64,000 bases of DNA, taken from NCBI GenBank assembly GCA_019925795.1, contig CM034305.1, forward strand, positions 91,238,433-91,302,432. The letters are read 5' to 3'. Every line of letters begins with the position of its first letter. Position 1 is the stretch's first letter. The translations under genes were made by a program, and so were the position numbers. Below are positions 54,401-62,540 of this stretch, in pieces. Source of the DNA: Dendrobium chrysotoxum (taxonomy: Eukaryota > Streptophyta > Magnoliopsida > Asparagales > Orchidaceae). Below the pieces are notes generated by a model. That model searched no databases, was not told the origin of the DNA, and was given only the letters and a program-made list of their open reading frames with translations.

Positions 54401-55088
54401 TCATAAAGAAATTGCACGACAAATTGAAAAGAGCAATAATGATTACAAATTACATGCTGATCTGAAACGAAAATTTAAAACTTTTGATGTTGGTGACTCC
54501 GTGATGGTGCGGATTCATCCGGAACGGTTCCCGCAGGGAACAGTTAAGAAATTGCATGCTAAGAGTGCTGGACCATTCAAGATAATCAAGAAAATCAACG
54601 ATAATGCTTATGTGGTAGATCTTCCTGCTGAGTTCAACATCAATCCCTCCTTTAACATAGAAGATTTAGTTGCATATGAAGGTCCGGATTTCAATCCGCC
54701 AAACCCACTCGTACAGCAGCCTTGTGTGAACCCACCTTGTGAGATCCCTAACCTACCCCCACTCCCAGATATCCCTAAATCACCTATGGCAGAAAAAGTG
54801 GATGCAATTCTGAGTGATGAAGTCATCTCTACAAGGGAAGGTGGACGACGTAGGTATTTGATCAAGTGGAGAGGCAAACCCGAGTCTGAGGATACTTGGT
54901 TGGATCGTGAGGAGCTACAGCGGGTGGACCCTGATGCATTGGAAATTTATGATAGCACCAGAGATACTTACTCGACGGAGTCGAGCTTTCTTCCACCCCG
55001 GGAGAATGATGAGGACATCTCGACATGGAAAGTTTATCGAAGACGTGGCCGACGATCTACGGCCACGATCGAGTCCTTATATTTTTGA
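51483..55088 (+). CDS. CRM-like protease-RT-RNase H-integrase-chromodomain polyprotein
   Basis: An open frame of 1,201 codons in phase with gag. Protease motif VDSGSCINAV with Asp at 51612; RT with YFDD at 52659-52670; RNase H (TCDASGVEIGGVL, about 53,098); integrase HHCC finger (about 53,655-53,775); and integrase core with D at 53862, D at 54045 and E at 54153 (DX60DX35E). A chromodomain (RRRYLIKWRGKPESEDTW, about 54,847-54,900) targets insertion to particular chromatin in this clade. The frame continues through the start of the 3' LTR at 55007 and stops at 55086-55088, so its last 27 codons lie in the LTR. The ATG at 51483 is only the first Met after the last gag stop; the natural start is at 50298. 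Confidence 0.93.
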   Translation: MDTSPICVVRCALSHPVTSDDWRRTSIFHTYTKIKDKNYKVIVDSGSCINAVSSSMVSKLGLSVVPHPNPYKVAWVNSTALEVRERSIVPISFAIYKENVWCDVLIMDVGQILLGRLWIFDNDVHIYGRSNTCVFEHAGKKIKLLPSQPRVKEEPKPHPLKSKKGLKLVTAKVLDSEITRGAPLYALVGREIPTESDDPIPQEVQPILGQFVDVFPEDLPDQLPPLRDIQHVIDLVPGASLPNLPHYRMNPTEYAELKKQVDELLQRGFIKESLSPCAVPALLTPKKDGSWRMCVDSHAINKITVKYRFPIPRLDDMLDMMTGATLFSKIDLKSGYHQIRIRPGDEWKTAFKTKDGLYEWLVMPFGLSNAPSTFMRVMTQVLRPFMGKFVVVYFDDILIYSHSVEQHLDHLKQVCSVLRKEQLYANPKKCTFLVDRVIFLGFIVSAQGVSADPEKVKAIIEWPLPQNIREVRSFHGLDTFYRRFIRNFSTIVSPITDCLKKGDFHWTPAATRAFDEIKKKMVEAPVMRLPDFSKVFEVTCDASGVEIGGVLSQEGHPVAYFSEKLNDIRQRYSIYDKEFYTVIQSLRYWRHYLLPQEFVIFSDHEALRYINSQKKLNARHGRWVEFLQEYTYTLRHKAGVENKAADALSRRMMTATEMKAEVVGFDQIKRDYLDCPDFKETYSLLSTGSTRLVDDFLLEDGYLFKAQKLCIPSTSLREFLVWELHAGGLAGHFGRDKTIEAVEYRFFWLSLKRDVGRMVSRCHTCQLAKQRKKNTGLYTPLPVPSCPWQDVSMDFILGLPKTICRNDAIYIVVDRFSKMAHFIPCSKTSDASHIAKLYFNEVVRLHGLPKTIVSDRDVKFTSYFWKTLWMKLGTKLQFSTAFHPQTDGQTEVVNRSLGNLLRSLVGEHIKDWDSILPTAEFAYNNSVNRTTGLSPSEIVYGFKPRQLLDLIPMCPRYRISESASSFASHMYELHKEIARQIEKSNNDYKLHADLKRKFKTFDVGDSVMVRIHPERFPQGTVKKLHAKSAGPFKIIKKINDNAYVVDLPAEFNINPSFNIEDLVAYEGPDFNPPNPLVQQPCVNPPCEIPNLPPLPDIPKSPMAEKVDAILSDEVISTREGGRRRYLIKWRGKPESEDTWLDREELQRVDPDALEIYDSTRDTYSTESSFLPPRENDEDISTWKVYRRRGRRSTATIESLYF
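55000..55006 (+). other. Short polypurine tract of the CRM-like element
   Basis: GGGAGAA directly before the 3' LTR. It is shorter than usual and is itself coding (the Pro-Arg-Glu-Asn end of pol), which may constrain it. Confidence 0.7.
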
Positions 55089-56830
55089 GTCTTGTTGTGT
55101 CTTCGTTTTCTTTCATTAGTTTTATGTTTTATTTCCCTGTTTTACCCCTTATGCAAGGGTGGATTGTTTGTAAGCCCGGAGGGCATTGTCGTCTTTATGT
55201 TATGTCTTTATGTGAGATTATTTAAAGCCCCTCTATGTATCTTTTGAGTTTAATGAATGATGATTAAAAAAAATTCCTGCACCTTGTGTTCTTGTGTGAG
55301 CTTGAGAGCATTGGAGAGAAATCCCTAGGAGAGGGAGAGCGGATCACCCACCAACCTAGAAAGAAGTCCGGGTTCGTGGTCTCTTACCTTCTCTTTCCCT
55401 TTTCCCTTCTTCTCCCCTCTCTTCCTTCCCCTACCCAACAACCTCCCTCCCCTCCCCTTCCCAAACCGACCCCTCCCTCCCCTCCACTCCCTCTCGGCCA
55501 CCACCCAGCCCCACGGCCAAGCCCACCGCCGGCCTCTCCCCTTGATCCTCCCCTCTTGTGTGCAATTAATCCTTTCCTAAATTAGTTTTATATTTTAGGA
55601 AACCCAATTAATGAGGGAATTCAAATTAATTTGAATTCAAAATCATTGACTAAGATATAATTCCTATTTTAGGAAAGTTTCCTATTTTGAATTCTATTTA
55701 AATTTAATTAAATAGGATTGATGCAAATCTTTCCTATTTCTTAATTATCAAATAGGAAACCTAACTAATTGCTCCTAACCCTCCCTCCCTCTCCTTAAAG
55801 CCGTCGGCCCCATGCCCTTGCCGCCGCCCCCTCTCTCCCCTTCTCTCTTTCCAATCCCCCTCCAATCAATAAATCCTGTTTCATTTTTCTAATTCCCACC
55901 TAATTTCAAAATTTGAAAATAATTTCAGGTTTGGAAATTTTAAACTCTCCTAACCCTAACCCTAACTCTACAAACAACTTTCCCTCCCTAGCCCTACCTT
56001 GACCGCCCACTCCCCCTAGCCCTTTCTACTTGATTTTCAAAGGGAAATCTCTAATCCCTTGGAAGGAACCTTCAAGGACAGCAAAGCTACATCAACTTCA
56101 CCTCCTCTACTTTTTAAGAAGCATGAATGGAAGTCCGCCCATGGGATTCGGGCTTGGTGCTTGACGATCAAGACAATATCGACGTACTCCGCTCCCCCTT
56201 CTTCGACGTGGGATTTGGCTACGAAACTATCGTCGAAGAGTACTTAGAGCGGATCCACGTTTCCTTGGTTGATACTCTCGACGATCAAAGGTTCAAAGGA
56301 CAGTGGATTACCGTCGGTCGATTCACACCCGCCATCCCTCCGGCTACTTCACCGTTTCCCTTCAAAAGCTACTCCAATCGTCTTCTACAAATCATCACCG
56401 GTACCATTGGCAATTCAAAGGAGTTCCTTCGGCGACGATTCCTCTCTAAGTAAGGGTTGACTTTTCTTCCCTTTTCAATTCCCCCTTCGTTTTTCTAACC
56501 TTGTAGGTAGTGGCAGAAGCGCAAGGGATCGCTCCACTTAAATCTTGTCAAAGCGTAGTAAACGTAGAATATAAGTTATTGATTTTCTATGTTTCTAATC
56601 TCATTGTTAGAGTAGGGATTTTGAATGAACTCTTATCATTACGCATGTTGTTGAAGTTCTAGTTTATTTTGTTTGTCCAAGTGCTTAGTTAGTGATTTGG
56701 CCTAAACGTAGACATCCGTCTCTAGTTTTATTTTATCGTTCTAATAGCTAATGATTGTATCCTTAATGTTCTAAACAAGAAATCGTGCAATAACCTATTT
56801 TCATTCAGTTTAGCACGTAGTCCTACATCA
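55007..56830 (+). repeat. 3' LTR of the CRM-like element
   Basis: TGATGAGG...CTACATCA, 1,824 bp, about 98% identical to the 5' LTR. Its first 82 nt are the end of the polyprotein. Confidence 0.95.
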
Positions 56831-56835
56831 ATTAT

Positions 56836-58466
56836 GCTTCTCTTTTAATGGCCAACATTCTGCACCAAAATGCATTACATGTCTCACTACCATCTTATAG
56901 AATTTTCCCTTAAGTTTGAGAGGGACTTTTCTAACACACATTAAGCCTGATGCATTCCTCCACTTCAACCATCCAACTTGAACTCTACTAATAGTATCCC
57001 CATCTATTTCACCATCACTCTGAATAATAGACCCAAGATATCTAAAATGTGTACTCTTTTTAATGACTTGATCGTCCAAAGTCACAATCCCTCCACTAGA
57101 TCTATTATTACTAAAATTATACTCCATATATTCAGTTTTAGATCTTCTCAAACGAAAGCCTTTAGACTCTAAGGTTGACCTCCATAATTCATGTTTACCT
57201 TCAACTCCCTCTCTAGTCTTATCAACAAGAAGAATATCATAAGCAAAAATCATACACCAGGGTACAACCTCTTGCAATTGTCTAGTGAGAACATCCATGA
57301 CTAAAGCAAAATGATATGGGCTTAAGGTTAATCCTTGATGTAATCCAACATAAATAGGAAAATATTTTGTCAAACCACCTTGTGTTTGAATACAAGTAAC
57401 AGCTCCTGCATACATATCCTTAATGATTTGAATATAAGCATTTTTAACCCCTTTCTTATGTAGAACTCTCCATAACACTTCTCTTAGAACTTTATCATAT
57501 ACTTTCTCTAAATCAATAAAAATCATACGTAGATCCTCCTTATTCTCTCTATACTTCTCCATCAAACCTCTAAATAAATGTATAGCTTCCATAGTAGACC
57601 TACCTGACATGAATCCAAATTGATTTTGAGAAACATTAGTGTCACGCCGTTACCTATACTCCATAACTCTCTCCTATAGTTTTAAAGTATGACACATTAA
57701 CTTAATTCCTCTATAATTCGCACAATCTTGTGCATCACCTTTATTCTTAAAAATAAGAATCAACACACTCATTCTTCACTCATTTGGCATCTTCTTAGTC
57801 TTCAAAATAATATTAAAAAGTTTAATAAGCCAAGAAATTCCTTCATCTTCTAAGCATTTCCACACCTCTATTAGAATATCATCAGGTCCAACAATTTTTC
57901 CACACTTTATTTTCTTTAAAGCCACTTTAACTTCGGTTTTACTAATACGCCGATAAAAATAAAAATCTTTATTTTCATTTAGGGTATTAAGGTCACTAAA
58001 GTCAATCGTATTCTCACAATCTTTATTGAAAAGTTTTGCAAAATATCTTATCCACCTTTATTGAATATCATCTTCTAATAAAAATACTTTTTGATTTTCA
58101 TTCTTAATACACTTCACTTGAACTAAATCCTTACTACTCATATCTCTTTGTTTAGCTAACTTATACATTTATTTTTCGCACTCCTTAGTATTTAATTATA
58201 CTAATCATTAAAAGCTAAATTTTTTTGCATCGCATCTTACTTTCTTAGACTCCTTACAGGCCTCTTTATATCTTTTCCATCTTCTTATTTTTTATCTTTT
58301 ATTGTACATTTTGCTTCCACCACCAATTATTTTTACTATTAGTATCTATTCTCTTTAATACTCAAAACACATATTTTGCAATATTCTTAATATCATTAGC
58401 TACTTTTTCCCACATAACATTAGCTTTCTCATACACACAAAAAAATCTTAAGATCTTGAATCGTAC
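56836..58466 (-). pseudogene. LINE reverse transcriptase remnant
   Basis: The minus-strand frame 57,610-56,836 has 'SGRSTMEAI' (fingers), 'IFIDLEKVYDKV' (first catalytic block, normally DLEKAYD), 'GLHQGLTLSPYHFALVMD' (normally G-QGS-LSP--F) and the catalytic box. That box reads FAYD (plus-strand 57236-57247) where FADD is expected, so one catalytic Asp is replaced by Tyr. Upstream, 57,611-58,466, the RT N-terminal part is present but frameshifted. The 3' side is cut by the CRM-like insertion at 56,830. Confidence 0.88.
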
Positions 58467-60249
58467 TGATGAGGATATCAGGCCTTGGAAAGTCTACCAG
58501 AGGCGTGATCGTTGATCTACGACCTCGATTGCACCGATCTATTTTTAATTCATTATATGTATTTGTTTTATTTGTTTGCATTTTTCATTTTTACCCTTAC
58601 TTAAGGGTGTCATTTTATGTAAGCCCTAGTGGCAAAGTTGTCTTTTAGTTTTCTTTCATTGTATGACGCTATTTATAAGTCCCTTATATTTCTTTTCAAG
58701 TTAATAAATGATTAATATGAAAATTTCTACACCCTTGTGTTTTGTGAGAGCTTGAGAGCTTTAGAGTGAAACCCCTAGGAGAGGGAATCGGATCACCCAC
58801 CAGCCGTAGGAAGCGTCCGGGCTCGTGGTCGTCTTCATCTCTTCTTCCTCCCTCCCCTTTTCCCCCTTGACCGTCGGCCAAGCCTCCCCCACAAACCCTA
58901 CCCTACTTCTCCACCCACCAGTCCTCCATATAACCCCAAACCTCCCTAGCCGAAACCTCCACCTCCCTAACCGCCAGCCAAAGGCCACCCCAAACCCCTC
59001 CTTCCCAAACCGTGACCCCAAGCCCTTCCTCAACCCAAGCTGTCGGCCTCCCTAGCCCCTTCCCTCCATCATTTTCTTATTTCCTAATTTAGGTTGAAGA
59101 TAATTTGGGAAGAATTGGAATTCAAATCCAAATAATTTGAAATTCAAAACCTTCCTAAATTACTAAATCTATTTTTTTAAAGTTCTTCAAATCAAATCCA
59201 AATCAATTTTGAATTGTATTTGATCAAATTCTTTTTCCCTTAATTGAAGATCCTTGATTTGGAAGGTTTAAATACCTCTCCATAAACCCCCTAACCCTAA
59301 GCATGTCGCCGGCCCCCTTTCCCTTTCTCTCTCTTTCCCCCACTCTCTCCACGTTAAATTCCCTCCCCATTAATTTCTCAATTTAGTCTTTCATTAAGGA
59401 AGGTCCCCACTTTTTCTCCTTATTTAAAATTCAAATTCAAATCTTATTTCCCTCCCTAGCAAATTTGAAATTAAAACCTCAGATTTTAATCTACCCCTCT
59501 CTCTCATAGCCGCCGCCCCTACCTCCCTCACGCCTCCCACTCCTTCCCGAGAATTTCTTGTTAGCTATCCATGTTCTCCAGCAAAGTGTCTTGCTGTCCT
59601 GCACTCTTGGAGATCACAAATTGCTGTCTAGAAACTCCCAGTGTCCTATAGCAGCTGTCCAAGGCTTTCCTAAACATTATAAGTGGTTGTCCAGAATTTT
59701 CCAAGTGCCAAAGCTGCTGTCCAGTAATCTTTGTCATCTCCTATTGCTGTCCCGCTGTCCATAAGTTCCAGATTGCTGTCCAACAACATCTAGAAGGCTC
59801 GTGGTTGTTGTCCACTTCCTCTCAAGCACCCAAACAACCACACCAAAGCTTCGTATCTCCTTTCCTTTTGGTAAGCTCTTTCTCCAACTCTTTTATTTTC
59901 ATAGTTGCTTCTCAATTGTGGTTTTATTAGATTCATGAAGATAATGTTAATATTCCTCCGCTTAATCTTAGTGATCTAGAGAGTTGAGTGAGGGACCCTT
60001 ATATAGTAACTAGTCTTATTGTTAACATAGAGATTTCTCGTTGAAAACCTTCCATGTATGCAATGTTAGAGTAATTGACTGTTTTAAGATCTTAACTTCT
60101 ACGCATGTGTTTGGCCTAAGCTTGTCTCATCGCTTCCTAGTTTTATTTTATTGTTTAAATCACTACAAGTACCTAATTATTATTGTTCTCTAAACTAAAG
60201 CATGCAAAATCCTTAAGTTACATCATTTAAACATTTTAGTCCTACATCA
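58467..60249 (+). mobile_element. Solo LTR of a related chromovirus family inside the LINE
   Basis: It starts TGATGAGGATATC and ends CCTACATCA like the CRM-like LTRs. The flanks CGTAC (58462-58466) and CTTAC (60250-60254) match at 4 of 5 positions. Homology with the CRM-like LTR is clear at the start (58,467-58,800: coding tail, 'ttacccttacttaagggtg', 'taagccctagtgg', 'cttgagagctttagag') and end ('catcc..ctctagtttta', 'cctacatca') but not in the middle, which here carries a 'gctgtccagaa' repeat (about 59,560-59,810). It has no internal region and is older than the neighbouring element. Confidence 0.87.
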
Positions 60250-61090
60250 CTTACTCTTAAAAATATTTTTATTAATATTCTTTAAATGTCCCCATCTAAT
60301 CTTAGAATAATAATTTACTTTATTTTTGTTTTCTCCCCCTTCATCTTAAAGTTCAAAACTAATAAGCGATATTGGGTACATAAATTTTCACTCGGAATAA
60401 CTTTACAATCTTTGCAATCAAGATGATCTATTTTTCTTATAAGAAAATAATCAATCTGAGTTTTATTATATCTATTCTTATAAGTGATGAGATACTCATC
60501 TCTTTTCTTAAACAAAGTATTAGCATTTACAAAATTATAAGCTAAAGAAAAATCTAATATGGTCTTATCACCTTCATTAGTTGCTCCGAAGCCATAGCCA
60601 CCATGAATACTTTAAAATCATCTACCACTCTACCAACATGTTCATTTAAATCTCTTTTAATAAAAAAAATTTTCTTCAAAGGTATCTTCTTTATTAATTT
60701 TTATAGGTCATTCCAAAATTTTAATTTTGAATACATATCCAAATCTACTTGAGGAGTATAAGCGCTTATAATATTAATAATTTTAGCATCAAAAATAATT
60801 TTTAAGGCTATAATTCTATCTTCAATTCTATTAATTTTTACAACATTATTCTTCAAACTCTTATATATAATCACAGATACACTATTTCTAGTACGACTTT
60901 TATCAGAATATCATAATTTAAATCCTAAACTATCAATCTCCTTAGCCTTCTCTCTAACCTATTTAGTTTTCTAAATGCATAGAATATTTATCTTCCTATG
61001 AATCATAATATCTATTAATTCCATTAATTTGTTTGTAAGGGAACCTATATTTTAAGTTCCTATCATAATTTTAATTTCATGGACTAGCTT
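60250..61090 (-). pseudogene. LINE endonuclease (APE-type) remnant
   Basis: Heavily damaged. The clearest part is the minus-strand frame at 60,315-60,515, with 'NKTQIDYFLIRK' followed by 'DCKDCKVIPSE', the conserved SQIDF...CKDCKVIPGE end of the endonuclease domain in plant RTE LINEs. Upstream on the minus strand the frame breaks repeatedly. Confidence 0.75.
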
Positions 61091-61361
61091 TTTTGCTCAC
61101 ATCCCTTCATGACGTGGGAACCCTTGCCTATTTAACACTGCACCCGAGCACCGGTGTAGCGGCCCTTGCACACTTGTTGCTGTATTCAGGCCATACAATG
61201 CTTCGCTTCGAGGGAACGTCCTAGCATTAACACAATGTATTAAAGGATTCATGTTATGATTATTTGACAAGTTTTACGTTGGCTGTCGACTACATAACGC
61301 AACCCTCCACTTTTCTCATCCAGGACTTGGGACAACGACAGTGTTTTACATCTAGAACATC

Positions 61362-61989
61362 CTCTATCAAATATTCATTAATTGTCATTTCTTTGCTTGG
61401 ATCAACTTTAACCATATATGATTCTTATGTTTATCATAAGATGGCATTATTTTTTTTGTCGGGACATGAATTGTTAAGTGTGATAGTTCAATTAGAATGA
61501 TTAACACACTTTAATATCCTAAGCTATGTGTAAAGCCTTTTTAATGGGTTTTGTTGGTTTGTAGTTTTGTTCATCCCTAATCCCTTGATTAAGATCTTTA
61601 ATTAAACAAATATTAATAATAAAATAACCTGCATACAAATAATGTTTAATCACAAGATCTGCAAACCTTGCATAATATTCAAGCATATTATACCTGCCTT
61701 GTATCAATAAATCACCAAAATGATTGAGTATGTTTTACTAATTTTGATATGTGCATTCATGTTTTTTGGAATTAGACAAACTAAACTTTTTAAAGAAACC
61801 TTCTAAACTATTGCTCCACCTTAAAAAATTTTAAGATCATATCTCCCATCGAGTATATAATGTAAATTTAAGAATAGTTATATTGTTGTCAGCTATTACC
61901 ATGACCTACTCAATTTCGTTTAAATTGCATTATTAATTTAATATTTTTATTCACTATGACCTACATTTAATTAACATGATGATGCAATC
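61362..61989. other. Intron 5 sequence beyond the LINE
   Basis: Ordinary AT-rich sequence; no supported feature. Confidence 0.5.
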
Positions 61990-62520
61990 ATAATCTATGA
62001 TATCAATATGATGCAGGATGACTTGCGATTAGATTTTCCTAGCAATACTAGTATGATGAGTCGTAGGAATTCATAAAAGGGAATTTGAGGGTTCACAATT
62101 CAGTAGTCACCAATTAATGCAAATACCTACATTTTTTACATGTTAATGTCAACCCAAGGATTAGAACAAAAATGTTAATAAAATTATCAAATTAGTTCAA
62201 ATAAATCTACAAAAACTTTGAACCACATTAAATCACTGAGTAATTCTAATTTAAGCTCTACAAACAGAAGTTTGTCAAATTTGAACAAAACTAGTCGCCC
62301 CAACAAGCCAATCAATTATATGGACAACAACATGAGAACATGGAACAAGTGCACCAAAATATAATAAAAACCAAGGCTTATGTTAGTACAAGAAGATGAA
62401 TTCCCCTTGCATTAGATATTTGCAACTGAAGAAATCATACATCCAATATGCACGCATTGATTGAAAATTGAATAGGGGAATTTTATTCAATTTAAATTTT
62501 ACATTGCATGTTTCAGAATT
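61990..62520. repeat. Diverged repeat, partner of 46,080-46,640
   Basis: Same orientation and order of shared words as the first copy ('gatgcaggatgac', 'gaattcataaaagggaatttga', 'caccaattaa', 'tttgtcaaatttgaacaaaa', 'aggcttatgttagtac', 'aagaagatgaattcc', 'catccaatatgcacgca'). It is followed by a (TA)n run at 62,520-62,540. No ORF. Confidence 0.5.
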
Positions 62521-62540
62521 TATATATATATATATATACT

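Larger units (their letters stand above)
48109..56830 (+). mobile_element. Young CRM-like chromovirus inserted in the LINE, TSD ATTAT
   Basis: Complete Ty3/gypsy element of 8,722 bp with LTRs of 1,826 and 1,824 bp, a tRNA-iMet primer site, one polyprotein frame with only two stops, and a chromodomain. It is flanked by ATTAT (48104-48108 and 56831-56835). By eye the LTRs differ at about 31 of 1,825 positions (about 98.3% identity). With a typical plant rate of 1.3e-8 per site per year, that suggests well under a million years, as a rough inference. The integrase style (LLRSLVGE, NRTTGLSPSEIVYGF) and the coding frame that overlaps the 3' LTR favour the CRM clade. Confidence 0.95.
47724..61343 (-). 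mobile_element. Full-length RTE-type LINE, split by two later insertions, 18-bp TSD
   Basis: Flanked by the perfect duplication TTTTACATCTAGAACATC (47706-47723 and 61344-61361). On the minus strand it reads: 5' leader (61,343 to about 61,090), endonuclease remnant (to 60,250), RT remnant (58,466-56,836), a C-terminal piece (48,108-47,855) and a 3' end with CCCCACATAGTGGGATAAAG and a TTGTTGTTGCTGTTG tail, the hallmark of plant RTE elements. Removing the CRM-like element, the solo LTR and their duplications leaves about 3.1 kb, a normal full length for this clade. The coding region is full of frameshifts and stops. Confidence 0.92.

Noticed and set aside
56978..57172. Plus-strand ORF in the LINE region
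   Set aside because: Antisense shadow of the LINE RT frame.
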